The notes: generated by a model from the letters alone, not told the origin. A DNA stretch of 64,000 bases from Mesobacillus maritimus (GCF_019749255.1 NZ_JACWFH010000027.1:27406-91405), one strand, 5' to 3'; positions 45,142-53,814 are shown, counted from the stretch's first letter. Numbers and translations: made by a program.

Positions 45142-45366
45142 TTTTTAAACCTCCAAATATTTCATATAATAAATTGTAATACCAATCTATTCTACTAGTC
45201 TAGAATAGATTATACCCAAGAGATAAATCTTTAAAATTGTAATCGTAGTCCGTAATGCCTTGAAAAATCTTGGTGTTTATTGAAACAATTAACTGTCCCA
45301 ACAGATGCGTCCTTAACACCCATATCCCTCTTTCACGAAGAGTGCTCTGCGCTGTACGATAACAAA

Positions 45367-45413
45367 AAGGGAAGATTCCTTGCTTATCAGCAAAGAACCT
45401 TCCCCTTTTCTCT
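45367..45413 (-). terminator. terminator of the aldo/keto reductase gene
   Basis: A long imperfect stem (AAAAGGGAAG...CTTCCCTTTT on the minus strand) ends in a T run right behind the stop codon. Confidence 0.75.
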
Positions 45414-45415
45414 TT

Positions 45416-46258
45416 TTAAAACTCCTCATAAATAGCAGGATCTTGATTGTTCATTCGACCATCTGGTCGGGTTAATTTTGAAATACTACTCATATCAGCG
45501 TCATCTAAGTGAAAATCAAAAATTGAAATATTTTCGAGTTGTCTTACATGTGAAGCAGATTTTGGAATCGAGACGGCTCCAAGTTGGTAGTGCCAACGCA
45601 AGATAACTTGTGACACTGTCTTTTGATGACGGTTTGCAATTTGTTGGATCGTATTATTTTTAAAGAGCTCTCCTCCTCGAAATAATGGACTCCAGGATTC
45701 CGTCACAATCTCATTCTGTTCATGCCATTTTCGTTGTTCTTCTTGATTGAAAAATGGATGTAACTCGATTTGGTTCACGCTTGGCTTCACACCGGTTTCC
45801 TTTTCCAAACGTTCGATATGCTCAGGTAAGAAGTTACAAACACCAATTGAGCGAATAAGCCCCCATTTTTTTGCATCAATTAATGCCTGCCAAGCCTCAA
45901 CATATTGTTCTTGTTTCGGATTCGGCCAATGGATCAGGTACAAATCATAGTAATCCAAGTTTGCACGATATAAGGATTCTTGTATGGTTTCAACAGCCTT
46001 ATTATATGTATGATAACGCCCTGGTAATTTAGAGGTAATGATTAATTCCTCTCGTGGAACAGAGCTACGTCGCACCGCTTCCCCTACTGTTCCTTCGTTT
46101 TCATAGTTATAGGCTGAATCGAGCAGACGATAACCGTGGTTGATTGCGTTTTTGATTGAATTGACCCCTTCATTCCCTTTAAGGGCATATGTACCCAAAC
46201 CAATCACCGGTATCATAAGACCATCATTTAAACTAATCTTCGGTATGACATTTTCCAT
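45416..46258 (-). CDS. aldo/keto reductase
   Basis: The 280-residue NADPH-dependent reductase has the complete catalytic tetrad: D47 and Y52 (LLDSAYNYENE), K77 (ITSKLPG) and H110 (YLIHWPN), plus the C-terminal cofactor segment AVSIPKSASHVRQLEN. It belongs to the AKR5-like group (2,5-diketogluconate or methylglyoxal reductase-like). The start at 46258 has AAAGGAG upstream; the frame extends further without a site. Confidence 0.88.
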   Translation of the reverse strand: MENVIPKISLNDGLMIPVIGLGTYALKGNEGVNSIKNAINHGYRLLDSAYNYENEGTVGEAVRRSSVPREELIITSKLPGRYHTYNKAVETIQESLYRANLDYYDLYLIHWPNPKQEQYVEAWQALIDAKKWGLIRSIGVCNFLPEHIERLEKETGVKPSVNQIELHPFFNQEEQRKWHEQNEIVTESWSPLFRGGELFKNNTIQQIANRHQKTVSQVILRWHYQLGAVSIPKSASHVRQLENISIFDFHLDDADMSSISKLTRPDGRMNNQDPAIYEEF

Positions 46259-46328
46259 CCTTCCCACTCCTTTCAATATCTTCTTATTTAATATGTTACT
46301 GCAATGACGAAAACTCTTCAATTTTTAA

Positions 46329-46514
46329 TTAATTTATTGCTAGTTTTTGGTGCTCAATACTACTCGAAATTTTCTTGATATATAAAAACAGAAAAAGCTC
46401 ACTAGCCTTTTGCTTCGCAACTCTCTCAGCTCTTTCCTTTTCTTTTGTGCGCATTATATAATTGCCTTTAACAATAAAACTCCAGTCTTTGTTCTTCTCA
46501 TCCCAAGATACACC
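46329..46514 (-). pseudogene. C-terminal gene fragment
   Basis: The frame reads SWDEKNKDWSFIVKGNYIMR then KERAERVAKQKASELF to TAA, with a TGA immediately upstream and no start. It looks like the tail of a lost gene. The family is unknown. Confidence 0.4.
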
Positions 46515-46561
46515 TCATACGCCGCTCTTGCTTCCTACTCTCGAACCCTGTCTATTTTGTT

Positions 46562-46708
46562 GGTTCTCATGGTGAAAAAATAGTAGCTCTTGAAGCAACG
46601 GAGGCAATGTAGGTTTTGAAATCAATTAATGAGATAGCAAATACAACTCACATCCGCATCTTAAGCCAATATGCTGCCTTCGACGAAGTTAAACCTTTAG
46701 CTCAATGA
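46562..46708 (+). pseudogene. gene fragment with internal stop
   Basis: The frame reads GSHGEKIVALEATEAM, TAG, then SINEIANTTHIRILSQYAAF to TGA. It is a second decayed piece in the 46.3-46.7 kb gap, on the opposite strand to the first. Confidence 0.35.
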
Positions 46709-46718
46709 AAAGAAAAAC

Positions 46719-46767
46719 AAACAACACCTCACTCCGTATTACTTAAGAAGTGAGGTGTTGTCTGTTT
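46719..46767 (-). terminator. terminator of the bacteriocin-like operon
   Basis: ACAACACCTCACT (46721-46733) pairs with AGTGAGGTGTTGT (46749-46761); on the minus strand the stem is followed by TTGTTTTTC. Confidence 0.75.
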
Positions 46768-46776
46768 TAAATAGCA

Positions 46777-46941
46777 TTATCTATTCTTATTCTTTGCGAG
46801 AAGCTTAATTTGCCGGAATAAGAGGAAAAATAAGATGACAGTAGAAGATAACATTAAAAAGATGCTTTTTAGTAAGATCCCTGAAACTGCAATGGCTAAG
46901 TATATAACTAGATACAGGATAAACCTTTTATCTATACGCAT
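46777..46941 (-). CDS. small two-helix membrane peptide, putative immunity
   Basis: The 54-residue protein (MRIDKRFILYLVIYLAIAVS ...) has two hydrophobic helices separated by GILLKS and a basic tail (KLLAKNKNR). Its start overlaps the last 14 bases of the bacteriocin-like frame, so the two are co-translated or coupled. Small basic two-helix peptides directly behind bacteriocin precursors usually confer immunity; that role is inferred from position. Confidence 0.55.
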   Translation of the reverse strand: MRIDKRFILYLVIYLAIAVSGILLKSIFLMLSSTVILFFLLFRQIKLLAKNKNR

Positions 46942-47663
46942 TTTTGAAGCACCCTATGTTTCCGCCTAAATTAAAACCGGCTACGAATGATAAACAAACG
47001 ATACATTCTGTCCCTGCTGTCAGTGCGCAACCAACTCCACAAAAACCGGCAATTGTAGTGGCTAATCCAGCAGATATCCCTAAACAATCAGCTAGGTAAC
47101 TTATATTAATTCCTAGTGTAGAAAACATTGGTGGATTGTTATTAACCTCTTCTACTGTTTTAAATGTAATCTCTGTATCCTCATATATTTGCTCTTCCCC
47201 GTCAATGTATTGAGCAATAGTAAAATTACCTTCTTCGTTTTCGGTTAGGTAGAATTCTGCCGTGTTTGAGAATTCCTTATTTGGCCCAAAAGAAGAGTGT
47301 GACATTGCTAAACTCGTGGCTGCTTTCTAAAGCAACCGGTACGGTCAAAATGTAGTTGAATGTGTTGTTGTTTTCATATTTTAATAGTTTGGCTTCAGAT
47401 AGAACGAGTTTGTCACTACAAATGTGTAAATTGGCTTTTTCTTTACCGCTTGCTTTTTCTGCAATATCTCTCGTCAAAACTTTTGCCTTGTTGGTAAAAT
47501 ACTTTGTTAATGCGCTGTCTGTGATCTCGGTAGTTTTCCTTATTTCGCCTTCAATGTGTCGCAAAGAATTTGGGTTTTCGGTTATACTACTTGCGCTTGC
47601 TGGAACCGTAAATACAAATGTAACTACCAATAGTACTAAAATAGTAAACAACCTTTTCCCCAC
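46928..47663 (-). pseudogene. halocin C8-like bacteriocin precursor, split by a frameshift
   Basis: The GTG start at 47663 (AAGGAG 7 bp upstream) opens a signal peptide (MGKRLFTILVLLVVTFVFTV) and a propeptide reaching SNVTLFFWAK-stop at 47277. A second frame from 47305 continues the same pattern (NKEFSNTAEFYLTENEEGNF) and ends in a Cys/Gly-rich hydrophobic tail with six Cys, including CLGISAGLATTIAGFCGVGC. Deleting one A from the AAAA at 47288-47291 joins both frames into one ~245-residue precursor. The architecture (signal, propeptide, C-terminal Cys-rich hydrophobic peptide) resembles halocin C8-like bacteriocins. The second frame has no ribosome site. Confidence 0.55.
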
Positions 47664-47700
47664 TCAACCACTCCTTCTTTCTAGTAATTTTCTACGCTTA

Positions 47701-47729
47701 AAAATACCATATTGTGGAATTGGAAACAA
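47701..47729 (-). promoter_or_regulatory. promoter of the bacteriocin-like operon
   Basis: On the minus strand TTGTTT (47729-47724) is separated by 17 bp from TATTTT (47706-47701), about 38 bp upstream of the GTG start. Confidence 0.4.
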
Positions 47730-47946
47730 TAGGTAAAAGGGATTGGCTTATCTTTGATTCTCTTGGATATCCTTCTAGCAAAACTAATATTCCCTTACTA
47801 CGAACCGTACGGAAACTTAGTTGTTACACTGGAAAACGAAAGAATAATATGTTAAAAGTTAATTAAACTTTGTGGTACAAACGAACTAGAGAAAGTGGTA
47901 AAGAATAGGTTTTAAATAACTTGATTGAGGGAATTTGGGAGGAAGT

Positions 47947-48077
47947 ATGTCAAAAAAAGAAGATTGTATTTACTAGCGATGGAACAGCTAGCTGGTCATG
48001 TAACACCGAATATTAGAGCTGGTGTCTTGCACACCCCGAAGACTGACAGATATGAAGAACACAGATTTTCAGCTTAA
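47947..48077 (+). pseudogene. short gene broken in a poly-A run
   Basis: GGGAGGAAG precedes ATGTCAAAAAAAG. The initial frame stops after 10 codons. Shifting by one base in the A7 run gives RRLYLLAMEQLAGHVTPNIR and then LHTPKTDRYEEHRFSA to TAA. It is probably a truncated, frameshifted remnant. Confidence 0.35.
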
Positions 48078-48468
48078 TGAGTCTATTTTAGAGTTTATAT
48101 CTACCCTGATATCACTAGATTCCCATCTCCTCTGTAAAACGCGAATTCCCTTACCTATGTTTAATTCAACGTAACCTATCACTACAAAACCTCCAACCTC
48201 TTCATCCTAGAAGTGCTTACAAATCTTGCTACCACTCGGTATACTGGCAATTGTATTAGGAGGAAAAAGTCCAATAATGGAATATAAGATCATGGAAACG
48301 CTTGAGAAACTAGTAAAAAAGCGTATGAGTATATAGACTATCTCCCAAAGTCTAATTGGGGCCAAATTCCGAACACTAGATGTTCGAACAAAATAAACAA
48401 TGCAGGTGACAGGCACCATTATTTAAGAAACGCTACTCTATAGATGGATGAGGACGATGTTAGAATCC
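48078..48468. other. intergenic region with weak remnants
   Basis: A plus-strand frame MEYKIMETLEKLVKK behind AGGAGG (48260-48265) breaks after 19 codons and continues in another frame as AYEYIDYLPKSNWGQ. A half copy of the family-A palindrome (GGTGACAGGCACC, 48404) follows. No intact gene is supported. Confidence 0.35.
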
Positions 48469-48582
48469 CTAATAAGTCAAATTGTTCCTCAAATATTTTT
48501 TAAACCAGTTAGCATAATCCAGATCAAAATGTTGGCTAGATAATTTTACATGTTCATCAACATAACGACCTTTTAAAATCAA
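48469..48582 (-). CDS. 37-residue hypothetical peptide
   Basis: TTG at 48582 has AGGTGA 6 bp upstream, within 20 bp of the stop of the DUF1398-like gene. The peptide (MILKGRYVDEHVKL ... ANWFKKYLRNN) is soluble, basic and amphipathic. It could be a genuine small gene of the same transcript or a remnant. Confidence 0.35.
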   Translation of the reverse strand: MILKGRYVDEHVKLSSQHFDLDYANWFKKYLRNNLTY

Positions 48583-48602
48583 CGAGTATCACCTAGTTTT
48601 TT

Positions 48603-48986
48603 TTATATTTTAAGCTGTTCTTCAATTTCTTCCCCATTAACCCCAAGGTATCTAACCTTTTTCTCTTTTATAAACACACGATAGGTGATAATCCCTGCTT
48701 GAGCAATCTCTTGTAGGAAATCTAAGAAAGGAAGAGAAATGTTCGTGATTGCCTCAAGTGCCTTATTTCTATTAAAGTCGTCTGAAATCAATAAATTCAC
48801 TTGAGAATCCGTTTTAAATTCTGAATATGCTCCTTTATATGTGGCTTGTCCCGTTGCAATTTCTATTTCATATTCATTTATCCCTCTTTGGGACAATTCA
48901 TCCAAGAATTGGGGGAAATCTATTACACCATTACTTCTTCTAAGTATAATTTCTCGTAATTCACTCTCTGTTATCTTGTCCTTCAT
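48603..48986 (-). CDS. DUF1398 family protein
   Basis: The 127-residue cytosolic protein has the DUF1398 pattern of two repeats of FPQFLDELSQRGINEYEIEI then YKGAYSEF, and later FLQEIAQAGIITYRVF. Members are widespread small proteins of unknown function. The start at 48986 has GGAGGTG 8 bp upstream. Confidence 0.7.
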   Translation of the reverse strand: MKDKITESELREIILRRSNGVIDFPQFLDELSQRGINEYEIEIATGQATYKGAYSEFKTDSQVNLLISDDFNRNKALEAITNISLPFLDFLQEIAQAGIITYRVFIKEKKVRYLGVNGEEIEEQLKI

Positions 48987-49165
48987 AAAAAGCACCTCCA
49001 ATTATCGTTCTTTACTTCAGTCTACATCCTAATTTTAACCTCGGAGTAGTATTATGAAGAAACAAAAGTCCTTAATTGCTCATGTGCAAATCCTTTAGCT
49101 TTTTACGTAGGATTCGAAGATATATTATTCTAAAGTAAGAACGGAAACAAATAGAACAAATTACA

Positions 49166-50233
49166 TCAATTCATTTTTTTCAGTTCAACTTTTCCAATCG
49201 TAAAGTAAAATGGCGAAGGGAAAGGCGGACGTTCGCCTTTTATTAATTTTGAAAAAGAAATAGTTAACCAGTTCCGTTTCTGGTGTATACCGGTAAAAAA
49301 TAAATATAATGTGTCCTGATCATGTTCGGATTCACCATAGTAACCGTTAGGAAAGCCAATTCCATTCCTGTACCATTCCGCACCTTCATCACAATCCAAA
49401 ATTAACTTAGGGGAACTAGACCAATTTTTGCGGTCTCCATTTGGTTTGGCACCTTCCAGTAACCACAGACCTTGTTTAGGAAATGGGTGCCTTCCATATA
49501 AATTTGTACTTCTACAGACAGCCATTTCATACCCGCCCCTATTAGATTTGAAGACTGTTGCATCGTAGTAATTTTCATCTTCATTAAATAATGTTTTAGG
49601 TTCAGACCAGTTATGTAAACCATCGTCGCTTTTAACATAGTTAACACAATATTGAGGGGTCCCCTTCTTTCCAGTTTCTATCTTCGTCGTTACATACCAC
49701 ATTCTCCACTTTCCCTCTATGTATCTTACTTTTGGTTCAAGAACATTGGGACTCTCTTTCGTTCCCACTAGAACTCGCGTTGGATGACGGTTCCAAACAC
49801 CATTTCTTTTTTCTATTACTCCGATTGAATAAGGGGACTTATTATCAACCACTTTTCTTGATCCTCTTCCGGTATAATACACACGTTCAACTATATCTCC
49901 ATTTGCACCTCTTCCGGACACATAGAATGGTGTATGGAAACCAAAGTAATCCCAGCTTCCTTTCTCTGAGTTCTCGACGATTGGATTTGCCTTGTTTGGA
50001 TGCCCTGATTCAGTCGTAATTTTCCATTCATTAGAACTAAGTGTTTTCCCCTCAGGAAGGGTTGCTGTAAAAATATTATTTTTAAAATTCGTTTGAAATC
50101 CTCCAATAAACATCCACCATTGGTTTTTAATTTTGACAACATGAGGATCACCAAAACCTAATACGTTATGGATATCACCATATCCATCTACTTGATCAAA
50201 CAACTTTATTGGCTCATTTAGTGAAAAGTTCAT
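49166..50233 (-). CDS. five-bladed beta-propeller glycosidase-like protein (GH43/GH130-like)
   Basis: The 355-residue protein without signal peptide shows repeating beta-propeller blades with segments typical of GH43/GH32/GH130-like enzymes: GFGDPHVVKIKNQWWMFIGG (~27-46), LEPKVRYIEGKWRMWYVTT (~165), YYDATVFKSNRGGYEMAVC (~220) and DTLYLFFTGI (~310). Acidic residues in GDPH, EPKV and YDATV are candidate catalytic or structural groups. Exact family and substrate are uncertain. AAAAGGTG precedes the ATG. It is transcribed away from the sulfatase gene, which suggests a shared role with sulfated glycans. Confidence 0.65.
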   Translation of the reverse strand: MNFSLNEPIKLFDQVDGYGDIHNVLGFGDPHVVKIKNQWWMFIGGFQTNFKNNIFTATLPEGKTLSSNEWKITTESGHPNKANPIVENSEKGSWDYFGFHTPFYVSGRGANGDIVERVYYTGRGSRKVVDNKSPYSIGVIEKRNGVWNRHPTRVLVGTKESPNVLEPKVRYIEGKWRMWYVTTKIETGKKGTPQYCVNYVKSDDGLHNWSEPKTLFNEDENYYDATVFKSNRGGYEMAVCRSTNLYGRHPFPKQGLWLLEGAKPNGDRKNWSSSPKLILDCDEGAEWYRNGIGFPNGYYGESEHDQDTLYLFFTGIHQKRNWLTISFSKLIKGERPPFPSPFYFTIGKVELKKMN

Positions 50234-50316
50234 ATGAAATCACCTTTTAAGTTCGATTATCTGTATCATTTCCACTATGTAACTATTTAAACTAGAACAA
50301 TCTCTTGAGCCAAAAC

Positions 50317-50359
50317 AGGTGACAGGCACCATCCAGAATCTGGATGGTGCCTGTCACCT
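50317..50359. repeat. family-A palindrome, perfect 20-bp stem
   Basis: AGGTGACAGGCACCATCCAG and its exact inverse flank a 3-base loop (AAT). It lies just behind the 49-residue gene and may act as its terminator. Confidence 0.85.
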
Positions 50360-50363
50360 GCTT

Positions 50364-50513
50364 TTATTTATCTGTTTGTTGTTGCTTCTTTTTCAAATAC
50401 TCTGTACGTAATTTTTCAAGATGCTGCTTTTTATCAAATTTGGCAGGCGTCCGTTTTTCATGAAACTTTGTCACAGCCATCTGACCCTTGGTATCCAATT
50501 GATATTTTCCCAC
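50364..50513 (-). CDS. 49-residue basic protein, unknown function
   Basis: The GTG at 50513 has TAGGTGA 6 bp upstream. The product (MGKYQLDTKGQMAVTKFHEK ... LEKLRTEYLKKKQQQ) is highly charged and helical, with a K/Q-rich tail, and looks like a conserved small Bacillus protein. It lies between the glycosidase-like gene and the sulfatase, and its stop is 5 bp from a family-A palindrome. Confidence 0.6.
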   Translation of the reverse strand: MGKYQLDTKGQMAVTKFHEKRTPAKFDKKQHLEKLRTEYLKKKQQQTDK

Positions 50514-50748
50514 TTTGTTCACCTACTTTTCTTTCTTTACAGAGAATCTCTTCTTATTTTACTGAAGGAAACCATATACTTTATTAGTGTACTGCTAACT
50601 TTACATCTATGCAGTAAAAATAATAAAAACTTACCGAATGTCTGCACCATGTCCCTGTCCCCTCGTGCACTTTGTTCGTATCGATCTACGTACCCTTTAT
50701 AAATCGGAACATATAATGAAAGAACCGTTTTAGTAAGGAGTATAGGTT

Positions 50749-52437
50749 ATGAGTCTAGAAAGAGATAATTCTAATAAGAAGCGACCTAATATACTCATAT
50801 TAATGGTCGATGAACAACGATTTCCGTCTATATACGAGACGGCACGATTAAAGAGATGGTGTAAAGAAAATCTTGTAGCACAAGAGCTATTAAAGAAAAA
50901 TGGAATGGAGTTTGTTCATCATTATGCAGGCAGTACAGCTTGTTCTCCAAGTAGAACTACCTTATATACTGGGCAATATCCTTCTTTACACGGAGTAACA
51001 CAAACTACAGGAGCGGCCAAAGGTTCTTTTGACCCTGATGTATTCTGGCTCGATCCAAACTCAGTACCGACGATGGGACATTATTTTCGAGCTGCAGGGT
51101 ATGAAACGTACTGGAAAGGGAAATGGCATGCTTCCGATGAGGATATTTTAATTCCAGGCACACACAATGCTTATGCTAGTTATCATGCTAAAACAGGTGC
51201 ACCGACGAAAGATGGGGTAGCTCTTTACGAGAAAGCGAATCGGCTCGATGACTACGGTTTTTCCGGTTGGATTGGGCCAGAACCTCATGGACCAAGCCCA
51301 CGTAATTCTGCTTCGTCTGCACGATTCGGTCTTTCGGGACGAGATGAGGTATATGCTGCAGATACTGTGCAATTAATTCAATCTCTAGAGAAGAAAGCTT
51401 CTAATGGAAAGGACCAAACACCTTGGTTTATTATGTGTTCGTTAGTCAACCCACATGATATTGCATTGTATGGAGTGGTAACTGCTCGCCAACCTTCTTT
51501 TCATTTTCAAGTTGATCCTACTCTTCCATCCATTCCACCAGCACCAACTACTCAGGAATCTTTAGACACGAAGCCAGCAGCGCATACAAGTTATCGAGAC
51601 ACATACCCAAAAGCCTTACAACCGATTGTGAACAACCAATTTTATCGTCAGTTGTACTATAGCCTTCAAAAGAAGGTCGATCAGGAAATGCTAAAGGTTT
51701 TTAAAGCACTTCAACAGTCTTGTTTTTATGAAGATACGATCGTGTTATTTACCTCAGACCACGGTGAATTGTTAGGAGCGCATGGGGGTCTTTATCAAAA
51801 ATGGTATAACATGTATGAAGAATCGATTCATGTCCCTTTAGTTATCCATAGCCCAAAACTATTTCCGAAAAGGACTACTACCGATACGCTAACTAGTCAC
51901 GTAGACATCCTCCCAACTTTAATCGGTTTAGCTGGTCTAGATGTAGATAGTTTACAAAAAAAGCTTGCGAAATCACATACGGAAGTACGTCCTTTTGTAG
52001 GGAGAGATTTATCTTCGTTCGTGAAAGGAAAAGGAGAAGGACCAATAAGAGAAGAGCCGTTATATTTCATGACAGATGATAATTTTACCAAAGGTTTAAA
52101 CCAAACAACCGTAACTGGGGAGCCATACGAATCAGTCGTTCAGCCGAATTCGATTGAAGCAGTCATTACGAAGTTAGAAACAGGGGAAAACAATCAAAAA
52201 GAAATTTGGAAATACGCTCGTTATTTTGACAACCCTCAGTTTTCGAATGATGGAAAGGACAATTCCACTCAAGACGAATACGAGCTGTATAACCTTACAA
52301 AAGATCCATTAGAAGAAAGAAATTTAGCAAATGAAGCCTTTGCCACAGAAGAAAGTAGAAAAATTCAACAAAGGTTGGAGAAATTGTTGGAGGAGCAGTC
52401 TAGGAAGAAAAGATTATATCCTAAAGGAACTGTTTAA
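50749..52437 (+). CDS. sulfatase (arylsulfatase family)
   Basis: The 562-residue cytosolic-looking sulfatase has the formylglycine motif CSPSRTTLYTG (C65-G75), N-terminal metal ligands in LILMVDEQRFP (D21, E22), a conserved GYETYWKGKWH segment (lysine and histidine of the active site) and FTSDHGELLGAHG (~343). The C-terminal subdomain with EYELYNLTKDPLEERNLA (~522) is typical of choline-sulfatase/arylsulfatase relatives. The Cys-type site needs a formylglycine-generating or radical-SAM maturase, and none is in the window. AAGGAG precedes the ATG. Confidence 0.9.
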   Translation: MSLERDNSNKKRPNILILMVDEQRFPSIYETARLKRWCKENLVAQELLKKNGMEFVHHYAGSTACSPSRTTLYTGQYPSLHGVTQTTGAAKGSFDPDVFWLDPNSVPTMGHYFRAAGYETYWKGKWHASDEDILIPGTHNAYASYHAKTGAPTKDGVALYEKANRLDDYGFSGWIGPEPHGPSPRNSASSARFGLSGRDEVYAADTVQLIQSLEKKASNGKDQTPWFIMCSLVNPHDIALYGVVTARQPSFHFQVDPTLPSIPPAPTTQESLDTKPAAHTSYRDTYPKALQPIVNNQFYRQLYYSLQKKVDQEMLKVFKALQQSCFYEDTIVLFTSDHGELLGAHGGLYQKWYNMYEESIHVPLVIHSPKLFPKRTTTDTLTSHVDILPTLIGLAGLDVDSLQKKLAKSHTEVRPFVGRDLSSFVKGKGEGPIREEPLYFMTDDNFTKGLNQTTVTGEPYESVVQPNSIEAVITKLETGENNQKEIWKYARYFDNPQFSNDGKDNSTQDEYELYNLTKDPLEERNLANEAFATEESRKIQQRLEKLLEEQSRKKRLYPKGTV

Positions 52438-52560
52438 ATAACTGAATATTGGACCATTTTGTTCAGAGATGGTACTTCATTAGAGGGTACTTTCTTCATT
52501 TGGAAGATAGACCCTCCTCGTGATGATAAAAATTAAGCAGGAGCATTGGTTGTTTTCAAA

Positions 52561-52692
52561 CTATTCAACTGCTCTTTCTAAACCTTCATCGCGCCTTTGT
52601 TGGATTCCTTCTATTGTTGGTGGAATTAATAAGTCAGGTATCATCCCGACTCGTAGTGTTTCGGTGCCACCTGGATAATGAATACCGAGGAC
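52561..52692 (-). pseudogene. C-terminal tail of a peptidase S41
   Basis: The frame reads YPGGTETLRVGMIPDLLIPP then EGIQQRRDEGLERAVE, the standard end of S41 (CtpA/tricorn-like) peptidases. Nothing else of the enzyme remains. The fragment follows, in the same frame, the stop codon of the 58-residue gene, so a deletion has joined them. Confidence 0.6.
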
Positions 52693-52869
52693 TCAATGTT
52701 CCTTTGTAGAAGCACTGCCTTCGTGAATCGTTCGATCAAGTGCTCTCTTGGTTAGGGTTTCAAGCCCTATTTCTTCATAGTACCCCGGATGTTGGCGCGG
52801 GCTTGCTACTGTAGGATCAGTAGATTCATCTGTATTTTTTCTTGATATTGGTCCTGTTTCATTCGTCAT
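52693..52869 (-). CDS. 58-residue hydrophilic protein
   Basis: ATG at 52869 is preceded by AAAGGAGGGA. The product (MTNETGPISRKNTDESTDPT ... YYEEIGLETLTKRAL) is polar, disorder-prone and of unknown family. An upstream in-frame extension runs through a family-A half palindrome and is spurious. Confidence 0.55.
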   Translation of the reverse strand: MTNETGPISRKNTDESTDPTVASPRQHPGYYEEIGLETLTKRALDRTIHEGSASTKEH

Positions 52870-52906
52870 GATCTTCCCTCCTTTCTGTTTAGTATGGTTA
52901 AATTGC

Positions 52907-52927
52907 AGGTGACAGGCACCATCCAGA
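52907..52927. repeat. half copy of the family-A palindrome
   Basis: AGGTGACAGGCACCATCCAG occurs without its inverted partner, 38 bp upstream of the start of the 58-residue gene. Confidence 0.7.
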
Positions 52928-53000
52928 TTTTTCCTAGTTCCTGCGTAGCCAGTAGATATATCCGTATATCCGATCGCCTGTTGGTTATTCATTTAGGTTA

Positions 53001-53040
53001 AAAAGCCTAATCCTCCATTATCGAAGAATTAGGCTTTTGG
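53001..53040. terminator. bidirectional terminator
   Basis: AAAAGCCTAAT (53001-53011) pairs with ATTAGGCTTTT (53028-53038) with T runs on either strand. It lies downstream of the OsmC gene. Confidence 0.7.
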
Positions 53041-53180
53041 TCACTGAATATTCTCCTTGTACTACGTAGCAATTACTTTCTTAAGTTTTAGTCATCTAAC
53101 ATATAAGCACCCTATACTTGAATAAACTAAAGGTCTTATTAAATGGTAATTACAATAAAGCCTAGGTTTTCACTTCACAA

Positions 53181-53627
53181 TTAAGTAGTTTTAATCCTTA
53201 CTTCTAATTGAATCTCCACATTGCCTTGAATGGCACGGCTAATCATACACGATTTCTCAGCTTTTTCTGCAAGCTTTTGTGCCATTTGTTTGTCTTGAAC
53301 GGAAGCATTTGGTTTCAATACGATTTCTGGTCGATGGATAATTTTTTTATATGTAAATACGCCATTTGTCACATCAACAATGGCTTCTGATTCCATCGTT
53401 AATTCATCTTTCTCTAACTTACTACGTTCCATCATCGCAGCTAGTGTAATAATGTAACAGGTCGCTGCTGCCCCAAGGAGCATTTCGTCAGGATTTGTAC
53501 CAATCCCAGGACCGTCCATTTCTTTTGGGATCGATATTTTTGTCTTTAAATGTTCAGCTTCGATTGTCCCTACATCATTACGTAGCCCTGGCCAATGTGC
53601 CTTTAAATGAAAATGATGTTCTGCCAA
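53181..53627 (-). CDS. OsmC/Ohr family protein
   Basis: The 148-residue peroxide-reducing family member has the two redox cysteines at the expected positions: AAATCYIITLAAM (~60) and EKSCMISRAI (~125). GTNPDEMLLGAAATC is the usual helix N-terminus. The TTG start at 53627 has GAGGAG 8 bp upstream; the GTG three codons earlier overlaps that site. It probably detoxifies organic hydroperoxides; the OsmC versus Ohr branch is not resolved. Confidence 0.85.
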   Translation of the reverse strand: MAEHHFHLKAHWPGLRNDVGTIEAEHLKTKISIPKEMDGPGIGTNPDEMLLGAAATCYIITLAAMMERSKLEKDELTMESEAIVDVTNGVFTYKKIIHRPEIVLKPNASVQDKQMAQKLAEKAEKSCMISRAIQGNVEIQLEVRIKTT

Positions 53628-53814
53628 TTTGTTCACTCCTCATTCATTTTTATGTTAATAAATAACAAAGTAAAAGGTGATAAAATAGATTCACTATTAC
53701 TAGTATATGACCTTCTATTTTTTACAACAAATGCGCCCCATTGTGGATGATGGTTATTAAAGTAACGCCCCCATACTACAATAAGCCTAAAAAAGGATAT
53801 CAAAAGTAACGATG

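Noticed and set aside
47277..47305. Programmed ribosomal frameshift in the bacteriocin-like gene
   Set aside because: The shift needed is +1, the local sequence is not a standard slippery heptamer in the right frame, and no stimulatory structure is clear. A simple indel is the better explanation.
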